In this document: in pieces, positions 20,198-30,593 of the stretch
How positions within the stretch are numbered: position 1 is the stretch's first letter
Layout of the letters: every line of letters begins with the position of its first letter
Translations under genes and position numbers: made by a program
Notes under the pieces: model-generated
Databases searched by the model: none
What the model saw: the letters and a program-made list of their open reading frames with translations, nothing else
Told to the model about the DNA's origin: nothing
DNA from: Bartonella sp. AU55XJBT
Lineage (GTDB): Bacteria; Pseudomonadota; Alphaproteobacteria; Rhizobiales; Rhizobiaceae
Direction: 5' to 3'
Assembly: GCF_028618525.1 (NCBI RefSeq)
Contig: NZ_JAQITC010000002.1
Location: forward strand, 124,001-188,000
DNA: 64,000 nt

Positions 20198-20512
20198 ATT
20201 TCTTTTTTAGGATTTATGATTTCATAATTCAACTGAGATTATGATTTGTAGGTACTATTCCCTATTAAAAAAGATAAAATGGATGTAAAAAAACGCTACG
20301 ATATCTTATATAAATTGTTATAAACTTCATCGTTCACTTTAATGGCTTTTTAAATTTTTATGAGAGAATCTACACTCATTGAGTGAAAATATTTTGAGTA
20401 AAAAATAGCATTGTCTATAATTTATTATTAAACAGTATTAGCGTACTGTGAAGAAGATTGCATTAAAAAATAGGGGAGAGGGAGATTATTTAAGTGAAAC
20501 TAGGTAAGGTTG
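20198..20512. other. Divergent intergenic region sfsA / trmJ
   Basis: About 315 AT-rich bases between divergent genes. No ORF with coding character and no clear hairpin were found. An ATTTATGATTTCATAATTC stretch near 20213-20231 has partial dyad symmetry. Confidence 0.45.
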
Positions 20513-21343
20513 ATGGCTGGAACGAATAAGAATCGTGAAAATTTAACAAATGGACCCATTATTATTTTAGTTGAACCGCAGCTTCCGGAAAATATTGGTA
20601 TGGTCGCAAGGGCAATGGCAAATTTTGGGCTTTCTAAGCTTCGGCTTGTCAAACCGCGAGAGACATTTCCAAATGAAAAAGCTAGAGCCGCTGCTAGTAA
20701 AGCTGATCATGTCATTAACAATACCGTGATTTTTGACACATTGCGTGATTCAATTGCAGATTTGCATTATGTTTTTGCTACAACAGCCCGTGAAAGATGT
20801 GGCTTTAAAACTGTAAAAAGTGCTATCGAAGCAGCAAATGTACTCCGTCAGCGTGAGAATATCGGACATAAAACAGGTATTGTCTTTGGAAGAGAAAGAT
20901 GGGGACTAGAAAATGATGAAATCAGCCTTGTTGATGAAATCATCACTTTTCCGGTTAATCCTGCTTTTGCATCACTTAATATTGCACAAGCGGTTCTTTT
21001 GATGTCTTATGAATGGATGAAAGCAGGTCTAGAACATGTGAGCGATACGGCATTTCGTGCAGTGGAGATGGAGCCTGCAAATAAAGCAGTGCTTCATGGT
21101 TTTTTATCTCAATTGGAAGAGGCTTTGGATATCCGTGGGTATTTTAGACCCCGAGAACGAAAAGAGGTTATGCTTACAAATTTACGCTCTGTTTTTACAC
21201 ACGCTAACTTTAGTGAATCTGAGATTCGCTTATTGCGAGGTGTTATATCTTCATTGGATCATTTTTCTCCACAATATCCACGGGGAAGTAGAGCGCCTCA
21301 AGAGCGCGATCGTCAAAAAATTAAAAACAAGTGTGAAAACTGA
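20513..21343 (+). CDS. trmJ: RNA 2'-O-methyltransferase, TrmJ/TrmH (SpoU) family
   Basis: A 276-aa SPOUT methyltransferase of the TrmJ type, which 2'-O-methylates tRNA position 32. The three SpoU motifs are present: PENIGMVARAMANFGLSKLRLVKP, GIVFGRERWGLENDEI and NPAFASLNIAQAVLLMSYEW. A C-terminal extension after the catalytic domain fits TrmJ rather than TrmL. I took the ATG at 20513; a TTG one codon earlier is open. The stop shares a base with the murI start (TGATG at 21341-21345). Confidence 0.87.
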   Translation: MAGTNKNRENLTNGPIIILVEPQLPENIGMVARAMANFGLSKLRLVKPRETFPNEKARAAASKADHVINNTVIFDTLRDSIADLHYVFATTARERCGFKTVKSAIEAANVLRQRENIGHKTGIVFGRERWGLENDEISLVDEIITFPVNPAFASLNIAQAVLLMSYEWMKAGLEHVSDTAFRAVEMEPANKAVLHGFLSQLEEALDIRGYFRPRERKEVMLTNLRSVFTHANFSESEIRLLRGVISSLDHFSPQYPRGSRAPQERDRQKIKNKCEN

Positions 21344-22170
21344 TGGATGAGAGGCCTGTTCTTTTTTTTGATAGTGGTGTTGGTGGTTTAACAGTGTTGA
21401 GGGAAGCGCGCATTTTTATCCCTGAAATACAATTTATTTATGTGGCTGATGATGCTGGATTTCCTTATGGTATTTGGGAAGAAAATGTTTTAAAAGAACG
21501 TATTTTAAAGATTTTTACAAATCTTTTAACACACTATAATCCCGCCTTATGTGTGATTGCTTGCAACACTGTTTCTACATTAATGATGGCAGATCTACGA
21601 CAGAATTTTCCTCATGTCCTTTTTGTGGGAACGGTTCCTGCAATTAAATCAGCTGCTGAACAAACGAAATCTGGTTTTATTTCCGTATTAGCGACTCCTG
21701 GAACAGTTAAACGTGCCTATACAAATGAATTAATTAACTCTTTTGCTGGACAGTGTCATGTTCAGCTTGTAGGAAGTGAAAAGCTTGCTGGATTTGCTGA
21801 AGATTATTTACGAGGAAAATCTATCGATTTAGAAGAGTTAAGAAAAGAAATCATGCCATGTTTTGTAGAAAAAAATGGCAAATATACTGATGTTATTGTT
21901 TTAGCCTGCACTCATTATCCTTTTTTGATTAAATTCTTTCGTGAACAAGCTTTATGGTCCGTTAAATGGATTGATCCAACAAAAGCGATCGCCAAACACA
22001 TCAGATCATTATTACCTTTGTCGGAAAAAATACATCAGCACCCTATAAAAAAATATCAAGATTTTGCGTTGCTGACATCGAAAAATATCACCTCTTCAAC
22101 GGAGCATATGTTAAAAGGATTTGGCTTAAAACTTATGAAAGGTGTTGACTTTGAGATACAGGATCAATAA
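21343..22170 (+). CDS. murI: Glutamate racemase
   Basis: Makes D-glutamate for peptidoglycan. The 275-aa protein has the Asp/Glu racemase hallmarks: FFDSGVGGLTVLRE (catalytic Asp region), ADDAGFPYG, the first catalytic cysteine in IACNTVST (about 68-75) and the second in LACTHYPFL (about 187-195). Its ATG overlaps the trmJ stop by one base, suggesting translational coupling. Confidence 0.95.
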   Translation: MDERPVLFFDSGVGGLTVLREARIFIPEIQFIYVADDAGFPYGIWEENVLKERILKIFTNLLTHYNPALCVIACNTVSTLMMADLRQNFPHVLFVGTVPAIKSAAEQTKSGFISVLATPGTVKRAYTNELINSFAGQCHVQLVGSEKLAGFAEDYLRGKSIDLEELRKEIMPCFVEKNGKYTDVIVLACTHYPFLIKFFREQALWSVKWIDPTKAIAKHIRSLLPLSEKIHQHPIKKYQDFALLTSKNITSSTEHMLKGFGLKLMKGVDFEIQDQ

Positions 22171-22341
22171 AGATACTCCAGCTTTTTCTTTCAAGAAAAT
22201 GGCTGTCATTGACGTGTCCCGTGGATAACTTCGCATCATTGGTATGTTAAGTTATTCTGTCAGTCTTTTGTGTTTAAAGGCAGAGGAGGGCGCGTTTCCT
22301 TGGGATCTTCAGGTCTCGTGTTTTATTTTAAAGGAAATGCG

Positions 22342-22959
22342 ATGAGTAAACGCGAAACAACAAAATATAAAATTGATCGACGTATGGGAGAAAATATTTG
22401 GGGTCGTCCAAAATCTCCTGTCAATCGTCGTGATTATGGTCCAGGTCAACATGGACAGCGCCGTAAAGGAAAACTTTCTGACTATGGCGTGCAATTGCGC
22501 GCTAAACAGAAGTTGAAAGGATTTTATGGCGATATTTCAGAAAAGCAATTTCATAAAACTTATGTGGAAGCTGCTCGTCGTCGAGGTGATACAGGTGAAA
22601 ATCTTATCGGTCTTTTAGAATCACGTTTGGATGCTGTTGTCTATCGTGCAAAATTTGTGCCTACGATTTTTGCTTCTCGCCAATTTATTAATCATGGTCA
22701 TGTGAATGTAAATGGGCGACGTACAAATATTCAATCGTATCGTTGTAAGCCAGGTGATGTTATTGAGGTTCGGGAAAAATCAAAACAACTTGTGTTGGTT
22801 TTAGAATCGGTGCAATTAGCAGAACGTGATGTCCCCGATTATATTGAAGCAGATCATAAACAGATGAAAGCGACCTTTACACGTATTCCTGCTTTTGCAG
22901 ATGTTCCTTATGCTGTGCAAATGGAACCTAATTTGGTCGTTGAATTTTATTCTCGATAA
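22342..22959 (+). CDS. rpsD: 30S ribosomal protein S4
   Basis: Primary 16S rRNA-binding protein and assembly initiator, 205 aa. [21 protein letters not shown] at the start and the S4 domain ([14 protein letters not shown], then [11 protein letters not shown]) identify it. The ATG at 22342 has AAAGGA six bases upstream; the open frame extends 24 codons further but that part is leader. It stands alone, as rpsD often does in alphaproteobacteria. A short stem-loop follows the stop. Confidence 0.97.
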   Translation: MSKRETTKYKIDRRMGENIWGRPKSPVNRRDYGPGQHGQRRKGKLSDYGVQLRAKQKLKGFYGDISEKQFHKTYVEAARRRGDTGENLIGLLESRLDAVVYRAKFVPTIFASRQFINHGHVNVNGRRTNIQSYRCKPGDVIEVREKSKQLVLVLESVQLAERDVPDYIEADHKQMKATFTRIPAFADVPYAVQMEPNLVVEFYSR

Positions 22960-22967
22960 TTCTTTAT

Positions 22968-22989
22968 GAGAAAAGTTATTTCTCTTCTA
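22968..22989 (+). terminator. Weak stem-loop after rpsD
   Basis: GAGAAA (22968-22973) pairs with TTTCTC (22979-22984) around a 5-base loop, followed by a short T-rich run. With only 6 bp and little GC it may be a weak intrinsic terminator. Confidence 0.35.
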
Positions 22990-23193
22990 TTATTATAATT
23001 TTTTGAATTAACAAATATTTTCAAATGGTTCTATATTAAGCTTATTGCATTATTTTAGTGTTATAAGCTTATATAGTTCCATTTCTTTTTCTTATATCTG
23101 TTTTTATAAATTCAAAAAATTTAAATGTAAGCTTACTTTATATTTGTTTCTGTCTTTGCAAAATGAGCTATTACTTGTGCAGGATATGGTCTT

Positions 23194-24069
23194 ATGAATG
23201 ATGTTTCCGTTGAATATCAGACAATAGAAGAAAACGAAGAGAAAGATGATCTTTTGGCAAGCAAAGCAGATGATTATCATCCAATATTTCGGCGTGCTCC
23301 TTCAAGTGTAGAATTTAATAAATTGCGCAAACGACTTTTGCGTCATATGCGGCAGGCTTTGGAAGATTTTTCTATGCTCTCTACTGGAAAAAAATGGCTT
23401 GTTGCTTTATCAGGCGGAAAAGACTCTTATGGTTTATTAGCACTTCTTTTAGATTTAAAGTGGCGTGGTCTTTTACCCATTGAAATTCTTGCTTGTAATC
23501 TTGATCAAGGACAACCAGGTTTCCCTAAACATATTCTTCCAGACTTTTTGAGTTCTTATAAAATTCCCTATCGTATTGAATATCAAGATACTTATTCCAT
23601 TGTTACAGATAAATTGGCAGAAACACAGACATATTGTTCACTTTGTTCTCGATTGCGACGTGGTAATCTCTATCGCATTGCACGTGAGGAGGGTTGTTCG
23701 GCATTAATTTTAGGGCATCATCGTGATGATGTTTTGGAAACATTTTTTATGAATTTGTTTCATGGTGGCCGATTAGCCGCTATGCCCGGAAAACTTAAAA
23801 ATGATGAAGGTGATCTTTTTGTGTTACGTCCTCTTGTCTATGCTGCTGAGGAAGATATGGAAAAATTTTCTCAAGCAATGCAATTTCCGATTATTCCTTG
23901 TAATCTTTGCGGTAGTCAAGATGGTTTACAACGTAATGCAATGAAAGAAATGCTGAAAAATATCGAAAGACAAATGCCAGGACGTAAAGATACAATGATT
24001 CGCGCTTTAACGAATGTGCGCCCAAGTCATTTACTTGATAAGAAATTCTTTGATTTTAAAATGTGTTGA
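23194..24069 (+). CDS. ttcA: tRNA 2-thiocytidine biosynthesis protein TtcA
   Basis: An ATP-dependent PP-loop enzyme that thiolates cytidine 32 in tRNA, using a [4Fe-4S] cluster. The 291-aa protein has the PP-loop SGGKDS (73-78), the CxxC pair in [12 protein letters not shown] and a third cysteine region in [30 protein letters not shown] is the conserved nucleotide-alpha-hydrolase segment. The N-terminal 35 residues are acidic and not conserved. It needs Fe-S clusters, which the suf operon in this window could supply. Confidence 0.94.
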   Translation: MNDVSVEYQTIEENEEKDDLLASKADDYHPIFRRAPSSVEFNKLRKRLLRHMRQALEDFSMLSTGKKWLVALSGGKDSYGLLALLLDLKWRGLLPIEILACNLDQGQPGFPKHILPDFLSSYKIPYRIEYQDTYSIVTDKLAETQTYCSLCSRLRRGNLYRIAREEGCSALILGHHRDDVLETFFMNLFHGGRLAAMPGKLKNDEGDLFVLRPLVYAAEEDMEKFSQAMQFPIIPCNLCGSQDGLQRNAMKEMLKNIERQMPGRKDTMIRALTNVRPSHLLDKKFFDFKMC

Positions 24070-24588
24070 TAAAAATGATATATTAAAAAATAAGTTCAAT
24101 GACTTTAAGATAAGCTCCTTATTTATAATGATAATTTATTACTTTGCAATTTAACAATCGTAGGAGTTTTATTTCAAATTTTCTTGTTGTATCCATAAAA
24201 AACATCCTCCCGCATATCACAAGTGGAGCTCTTGTATGTATAAACACAATTTAAAAAGCTTCCTTTAAATAAGCAATGACTGTCGCAATATGGAAAAATG
24301 CGAAATGGTATAATGATCGTTTTTCTCTTCTATTAAGTAAAAATGAGAGAGCTTTGTAGATTTTATATTATCCTGTTGTGCCGTAAAATACCATTATTTA
24401 GGGCAGCAAACTAAGAGAATATATATTATTATTTTAACAGTCTATAGTGAACATTTAGGCAAGAATTACCCGTAAATTTTCATGAAATGAGTTACATAAG
24501 TGAACAGGCTCGATTGTGAACAACCAATTTTATAAACTGAAATCTTATAGGAATCTTCATCATTGAGAAGGGGGAAGAAATTCAATTT
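24070..24588. other. Intergenic region between ttcA and rimO
   Basis: About 520 AT-rich bases between two convergent genes (ttcA on plus, rimO on minus). Stops occur in all frames. No gene, repeat or strong terminator hairpin was recognised. Confidence 0.45.
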
Positions 24589-25902
24589 TTAAACGGCTAT
24601 ACCATAAAGGTCATAGGCATCTGATTGTTCGATTTTAACGGTGACAAATTCACCGACACGCAAGGGGCGTCGTGATGATATATGGACAACACCATCTATT
24701 TCTGGAGCATCGTATTGACTACGTCCTTTGGCGGCTTTTCCTTGACTTTCATCTATAAGCACTTGGAGTCTTTTTCCAATTTTTTTCTTTAAAAGATGTG
24801 TAGAAATTTGTTGTTGTTTTGCCATAAAACGATGCCAGCGGTTTTCTTTTATGTCTTCAGGAATATTTTCTAAGCCCAAATCATTTGCAACCGCTCCTTT
24901 TACTTCTTCATATTTAAAGCATCCAGCGCGTTCAATTTTTGCTTCTTCTAACCATTCTAGCAGCATATTAAAGTCCTCATTTGTTTCGCCTGGAAAACCA
25001 ACAATAAATGTTGATCGCAAAGTAAGATCTGGACATATTTTTCGCCATTTTTCAATTCTACGGTTTGTTTTTTCCATAAGAGCAGGACGCTTCATATGAC
25101 GCAAAACTGTCGGTGATGCATGCTGAAAAGGTATATCCAGATAAGGGAGAATTTTTTTTGCAGCCATAAGTTCGATAACTTCATCAACATGGGGATAAGG
25201 ATAAACGTAATGCATACGTACCCAAATGCCCATATCACCCAGTTCGCGACACAGATCAAAGAATTTCGTTTTGATTGTGCGATCTTTCCAAGAATTTTCG
25301 AGATATTTAAGATCAATACCATAAGCACTCGTATCTTGTGAAATAACTAAAAGTTCTTTTACACCCGCTTTTACTAATTTTTCAGCTTCGCGAAGAACAT
25401 TACTGATAGGACGTGAAGTGAGATCACCACGCAGTGTAGGAATGATACAAAAACTGCATCGGTTAGAACATCCTTCAGAAATCTTTAAATAGGCGTAATG
25501 GCGAGGTGTTAAACGAATACCTTGAGGAGGAACTAAATCAAGAAAAGGATTATGAACAGGGGGAATCGCTGTATGAACAGCTTGTATAACACTTTCATAA
25601 GCTTGTGGTCCTGTAATGGCCAATACATTAGGGTATGCTTGGCGAATAACATCAGGATCTGCACCAAGACACCCTGTTACAATAACTTTTCCATTTTTTT
25701 TGAGAGCTTCATCAATATTGGCTAGTGATTCTTTTCTGGCAGAGTCGAGAAAACCACAGGTATTCACAATAACAACATCAGCTCCTTGATGTTGACGTGA
25801 AATTTCATACCCTTCAGAGCGGAGACTTGTAATAATTCGTTCAGAATCTACCAGTGCTTTTGGGCATCCAAGGGAGACAAAACTAATACGAGGTGCTACC
25901 AT
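24589..25902 (-). CDS. rimO: Ribosomal protein S12 methylthiotransferase RimO
   Basis: A radical-SAM enzyme that adds a methylthio group to a conserved aspartate of ribosomal protein S12. The 437-aa protein has the N-terminal MTTase domain ([28 protein letters not shown]: three cluster cysteines), the radical-SAM CxxxCxxC in [18 protein letters not shown] and a C-terminal TRAM domain ending SDAYDLYGI. The ATG at 25902 ([12 protein letters not shown]) has an AGGA site; an open frame extends 29 codons upstream but is not family-like. Confidence 0.95.
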   Translation of the reverse strand: MVAPRISFVSLGCPKALVDSERIITSLRSEGYEISRQHQGADVVIVNTCGFLDSARKESLANIDEALKKNGKVIVTGCLGADPDVIRQAYPNVLAITGPQAYESVIQAVHTAIPPVHNPFLDLVPPQGIRLTPRHYAYLKISEGCSNRCSFCIIPTLRGDLTSRPISNVLREAEKLVKAGVKELLVISQDTSAYGIDLKYLENSWKDRTIKTKFFDLCRELGDMGIWVRMHYVYPYPHVDEVIELMAAKKILPYLDIPFQHASPTVLRHMKRPALMEKTNRRIEKWRKICPDLTLRSTFIVGFPGETNEDFNMLLEWLEEAKIERAGCFKYEEVKGAVANDLGLENIPEDIKENRWHRFMAKQQQISTHLLKKKIGKRLQVLIDESQGKAAKGRSQYDAPEIDGVVHISSRRPLRVGEFVTVKIEQSDAYDLYGIAV

Positions 25903-26196
25903 GATAATCCTATAATTACTATGAAAATTGCGTTCCGCTTTTATTGACTTAAAAAATAAAAAAATGTTCTTTATTTTTACAGATAACAATCTGTTATAAA
26001 CTGATTTGATTTTTTTCTACAATATTTTGTGTATGCTTACAATTTTATCTTATTATACATACTATTATTGAGAGCGATGATATAAGATAGACTCCTGCAA
26101 AGCATTCAAGCTCTTTTTAATACAATAAAAAATACTCAATAGTTTTTTACTGCACTTTATTAGCGTATGTATAGCGGATTATAATAGGATTGTTTT
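25903..26196. other. Intergenic region between lexA and rimO
   Basis: About 290 AT-rich bases on the same-strand path from lexA to rimO. It should contain the rimO promoter. I see no gene and no clear terminator. Confidence 0.4.
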
Positions 26197-26910
26197 TTAA
26201 TATTTGCGAATAAGTCCGGTAAGTTTTCCTTGTATTTCTACACGCTCGGATTTGTATGTACGTACTTCGTAGTGAGGATTAGCGGCCTCTAATGCAACAG
26301 AGGTTCCTTTGCGTCGATAACGTTTTAATGTTGCTTCTTTTTTATCAATAAATGCGACAATAATTTCACCTGATATTGCTGTATTTTGGCGTTTTACAAT
26401 AATCGTATCTTTATCAAGGATACCAGCCTCCACCATAGAATTATCTTTAACTTCTAATGCATAGTGCTCACCTGTATTAACCATATCGTGTGGGAGAGAA
26501 AGTGTGCTTGTTTGTTGCAGTATAGCAGAGGCAGGCACACTCGCAGAAATACGTCCCATAATGGGGATCGTGATATTTTTTTTTTCTTCCTCCTCAAAAC
26601 TTCCAAGATCAGCTAAGTTTTTTGATATTTCTCTTTTATTTTTTTCTATCATACTGGGAGAAATCTTACGGGCTAAAGAAAGGTTAAATGTTATTTTTTC
26701 AGGGAGTCGAATCACCTCCACTGCACGAGCACGATTGGGCAAACGACGTATAAAACCCCGTTGTTCCAAGGCGATAATGAGCTTATGAATACCAGACTTT
26801 GAAGAAAGTTCTAAAGCATTTTTCATTTCTTCAAAAGAAGGAGGAACACCTGTTTCTTTTATATGATTGTGAATAAACAAGAGGAGCTCATATTGTTTAC
26901 ATGTCAGCAT
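26197..26910 (-). CDS. lexA: LexA repressor (S24 family)
   Basis: SOS-response repressor, 237 aa. The N-terminal winged helix is typical (MLTCKQYELLLFIHNHIKETGVPPSFEEMKNAL), followed by a linker and the S24 protease domain with the Ser-Lys dyad S158 (DNSMVEAG) and K196 (KEATLKRYRR). The autocleavage site, normally Ala-Gly in the GRIAAGVP context, reads GRISASVP, so the dipeptide is A123-S124. That could alter SOS induction. No alphaproteobacterial GTTC-N7-GTTC box is visible just upstream of the start, where autoregulation would be expected. It is monocistronic. Confidence 0.95.
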   Translation of the reverse strand: MLTCKQYELLLFIHNHIKETGVPPSFEEMKNALELSSKSGIHKLIIALEQRGFIRRLPNRARAVEVIRLPEKITFNLSLARKISPSMIEKNKREISKNLADLGSFEEEEKKNITIPIMGRISASVPASAILQQTSTLSLPHDMVNTGEHYALEVKDNSMVEAGILDKDTIIVKRQNTAISGEIIVAFIDKKEATLKRYRRKGTSVALEAANPHYEVRTYKSERVEIQGKLTGLIRKY

Positions 26911-28266
26911 TCAATGTTCCAATCAAAAGAATAAAAAAATTACACTAAAAAATACGTATATATATAATAATTCTACAATTTTTTTCGCTAAATAAAAATC
27001 ATTTGCTTTATTTTTGATCTTATAAGTAAAGTTAATTAGGCAATATGTTTATTTATAGACATATTTAATATATGATAAGTATGAAATTTTACTTTTATAA
27101 ATTTATCATAATATTGTTTATATATTATAAAACTACACTAATATTAAATGATATATAAAAATATTTTATAGCTCTAACTGAATTATACGACACTCAATTT
27201 TATGGCCAGTGTTATCCTTCTATTTTTTTAATATATCTATGTGTTTTATCATTTTTTCATATAAAAAGTTAAATAAAATATATTCTTTCAATAGCCTAAC
27301 GGATCACTTTATGTGTATTCAGAATCATTTTGCACATTGTTTCTGTTTTTTTATTGTTTAGTTAAATTATCTACAACGACAATAATGAGCATCAGTTATA
27401 GTCATGCCTGATATTTTCAATAAGACTAATTTTTTTGTTTTACGTTTGCTTTATTCTATAGAATAATTGACTGTTGTTATAGAATCATTGCACGTTAATA
27501 AAAATTTACGTCCTCAAAATGCTATTGTTGCTCATTGTCATATTTATTTTAAAAAGAGATCTCTCAGTGTGCTTGCTTCCCTCAAGATGGTCTTGCAAAT
27601 CACGTAAAATCTATTAGGCAATGGCTCTTCTCTTCACATCTCAATAGTCTACAGCCCCCCGCCGTACTTATTTTGCCCATCCCTTATGTTGCAATAATTT
27701 TTGGTTATTAAAAAAATACAAGAGGTATTTTCATTTTTTTTAATCGTTTTATTCTTCTCTTTATATTGAGCAAACAAATGATTTTTATGAGTTCAATATA
27801 AAAGGAACAAAAAAAATCAGAAATAAGAAAACCTTACGCTATTCAGATCTCTCATTCGAGTGAGAAAAAATAATTATTATAAATCTCTATTCATATTTAA
27901 AATTAAAAACTAAAACATAAAGTATAAAAAATAACATAATAATATAGAGTAGGAAGTATTTTCTCTGTTCTCCCCATGATGCTTAACAAGCCATGTGTGG
28001 AGGAAGAGGGGTGCTTCTTATATTTTAGCACTTCGAATCTATGAAATGTTTTTATCATTAGATTACTTCTTTATCGAGATTTCAAAAAGAAGCTCAAAAA
28101 ACTCTATCTACAATGACGAAGAAAGGGGAGAAAACGGAAAATTATTGATAACTGGCAAAAATAATAATATTTTTTTCCAAAAGGTGTTGACCAAATGAAA
28201 AGTCAACCGTATGTTCCCTTCACTTTCTACAAATTAGATAGTCTGCAAACTAGATAGCTTGTGTGA
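26911..28266. other. Long non-coding or decayed region before tRNA-Lys
   Basis: About 1.35 kb without a convincing gene. It is AT-rich except for a more GC-rich patch near 27480-27700. In that patch two adjacent plus-strand frames can be joined by one frameshift: first VNKNLRPQNAIVAHCHIYF, then QDGLANHVKSIRQWLFSS. This looks like a decayed short gene, but I cannot name it. A 67-codon GTG frame at 27995-28198 has no features I can defend. Confidence 0.45.
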
Positions 28267-28342
28267 GAGCGCGTAGCTCAGCTGGTAGAGCAACTGACTT
28301 TTAATCAGTAGGTCCAGGGTTCGAATCCCTGCGCGCTCACCA
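28267..28342 (+). tRNA. tRNA-Lys (anticodon TTT)
   Basis: A full 76-base cloverleaf. The acceptor stem GAGCGCG (28267-28273) pairs with CGCGCTC, followed by A and an encoded CCA (ending 28342). The D arm is GCTC-AGCTGGTA-GAGC. The anticodon arm CTGAC-TTTTAAT-CAG carries TTT. The T arm is CAGGG-TTCGAAT-CCCTG. Structure and CCA are intact. Confidence 0.97.
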
Positions 28343-28890
28343 AATTTATATGATATGGATGAGCTATACAGAAGTTTGAGAATCTTTGTTATTTTGATTC
28401 TTTTTGGTTTTTTGATTGATTCTACACTCAATCGTTTTCTGCCATTATTTTTACGTAGAGTGCTCTTTTCTCCACCCCCAAAGTGCTTTTTGTTTATGAC
28501 ACAATCACACCCGCGGTGATAGCGCGTATAGCTGCTCGTTTTCGTAATTCATGGGCTGTGTTTTAATGCCCACCGCATTATGAAACAAATTGGTAAAATC
28601 ATCATACTTATTTACAGTTTGTGTTTATTCACAGCTTATCTTATAAGATGATTTTCTATAACATATTGATTTATCTATCTTTTATCTTCTAACGTTTTTA
28701 TATAGTGCATTTATTTCTTATAACAATCACAAAATGGTTAACAATGTGTTAATTTTTTGATAAAAGAAGCGAATTCAAGGTGGTATATGCGCGAGGGATG
28801 TCATTTAGAAACGTGAATACTCCTCTCGCGTACAAAAAGCGTGACGTGGTTTTTACAGTAGTGCTTAACAAAAATAAGTGGACTGAATAG
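28343..28890. other. Intergenic region between tRNA-Lys and rlpA
   Basis: About 550 bases. A 36-codon open stretch ending at a TAA near 28566 (YDTITPAVIARIAARF) has coding-like composition but no start, and may be a gene fragment. The rest is AT-rich. The rlpA promoter should be near the 3' end. Confidence 0.4.
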
Positions 28891-29796
28891 ATGCCTTCAA
28901 ATAGTGAAAATAAATTTACTTCTATTATCAAACAGACATTTCAGTTATTTTCTATGATCGTTATTTCTCAATCATTGGTGTCTTGTTGCGCAAGCGAAAC
29001 CGCACATTTTTCAATAAAAGATTCCTATCATAATAAACCAATAGACGTAAATACTTCTGTTCTACCAAAACAAATATCCAATAATAAAAATCAATCAGAA
29101 GCAAAAAAACGTGGGCGGGCGATTGTTGGTAAACCTTACCAGATAAAAGGAAAGTGGTATTATCCTGAAAATGATCCAACGTATAAACGTGTTGGTGAGG
29201 CATCATGGTATGGTTCAGATTTTCATGGGCGTTTAACGGCAAACGGTGAAATTTATGACATGAATCTTTTGACTGCTGCTCATCCTACAATGCCTTTACC
29301 TAGCTATGCTCGTGTTACTAATTTAAAAAATGGATCTTCACTCATTGTTAGAGTGAATGATCGCGGACCTTTTATGAAAGAACGTATCATTGATTTATCA
29401 AAGCAAGCTGCGACAATACTTGGTTATGTAGATAGGGGCGTCACAGATGTTAAAGTAGAATATATTGCTGAAGCACCCATTGGTTATTATGATGGTGCAT
29501 ATTTAATGGCCTCTTATACTCCTGGAAATCCTGGAAATAATGCCTCATACTCATTAGCGTCAGGAAACATTTCGAAAAAAAGAGAAACTGTTTTGTTCAA
29601 GGAGCGCAATACAGAGAAAAAAGAAGAATTAGCTAAAGAAAATCCTGTTTCACAGGAACAACGTAATACAAATGTTGCAGTGAAATTGCCAGAAATTGGT
29701 CCTATCATGGTTGATAAGCCGGTGCCATTCGATCAAGTTGCTTCTGTAAATAAGCTCAACAAAAGAACCAAGGTCAACTGGCTACAACTGTTTTAA
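28891..29796 (+). CDS. rlpA: RlpA-like lipoprotein (septal ring lytic transglycosylase family)
   Basis: A 301-aa outer-membrane lipoprotein. The lipobox is L29-V-S-C32 after a hydrophobic segment. The double-psi beta-barrel of RlpA is at about 105-200: VGEASWYGSDFHGRLTANGE, TAAHPTMPLPSYARVTNL, VRVNDRGPF and RIIDLSKQAATILG. In Pseudomonas this domain is a lytic transglycosylase acting on stem-peptide-free glycan. No SPOR domain is visible at the C-terminus; the last 90 residues are low-complexity and charged. Confidence 0.9.
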   Translation: MPSNSENKFTSIIKQTFQLFSMIVISQSLVSCCASETAHFSIKDSYHNKPIDVNTSVLPKQISNNKNQSEAKKRGRAIVGKPYQIKGKWYYPENDPTYKRVGEASWYGSDFHGRLTANGEIYDMNLLTAAHPTMPLPSYARVTNLKNGSSLIVRVNDRGPFMKERIIDLSKQAATILGYVDRGVTDVKVEYIAEAPIGYYDGAYLMASYTPGNPGNNASYSLASGNISKKRETVLFKERNTEKKEELAKENPVSQEQRNTNVAVKLPEIGPIMVDKPVPFDQVASVNKLNKRTKVNWLQLF

Positions 29797-30593
29797 GAAA
29801 AAATGCGTTAATTTTTAATCAATATCATTTTCAAATAGAAAGAGATAAAAAGGGGGGGAGTGTTATTGTTAATAATGATTTAATGCGTCTCTCCAATTGA
29901 TTGCCAGTCTATTCTTGCTTTTATGACAGTGTGTGCTGATAAAGCGCGTGTTTTTTCTGTTGTAATAGCTTTTGCCAAATTGAGGGAAAGTAAACTGCGT
30001 GAACCTGTTTATGTAATCTCTGAAATGATTACACAATCTAATCAAGAAAGAATATAAAATCTAAAAAGAAAAACAATATTCCCTTTTGATTCGTCTTTGC
30101 GACCCTCAAAAGCATATAAGGTAATTATGAAGAGATTACGTGTTGCCTCATGCTTTTTTCTCGATTTCTTAATGGAGTAACTCCCTTCACGTAAACTGGA
30201 AACCTCATACAAAATACACTTTTTATTGCCAATTCACACGTGCTCATTTCAAAGAAACATATATGGCTCTCAAAGCTATTTTATGACAGCGTCCATGAAG
30301 AGGAGAACTGTAAAGCTATTAGGTATGACTCTCTTTACACGTATGAAAATATAAAGATACATCACACATTTTGCAAAGCTCTTATGTTTTGCAAAAATCC
30401 TTAGTATTTAAGAGATTTATAAAAAGTATTTTTACCCTCTCTTTAATAATCTTAATCTTTACCCTGTCCTAATCTTACTTATGAAAGGTAAAAAGTGATC
30501 ATTTATTATAAATAAAGCAATATACTACTAATAAAAAAGTTTTTTCCTATATAATAATTCTTGATGCTGATCTTTGGATGGGAGGAATGGCTC
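29797..30593. other. Intergenic region between rlpA and the dacA-like gene
   Basis: About 800 bases. A plus-strand open stretch from about 29883 to 30056 (inner segment MTVCADKARVFSVVIAFAK, ending SNQERI) has coding-like codons but no ribosome site, and may be a remnant. The final 100 bases should contain the promoter for the downstream cluster. Confidence 0.4.

Noticed and set aside
27995..28198. 67-codon GTG-started ORF before tRNA-Lys
   Set aside because: No ribosome site of note, low-complexity lysine/asparagine-rich tail, no family resemblance.
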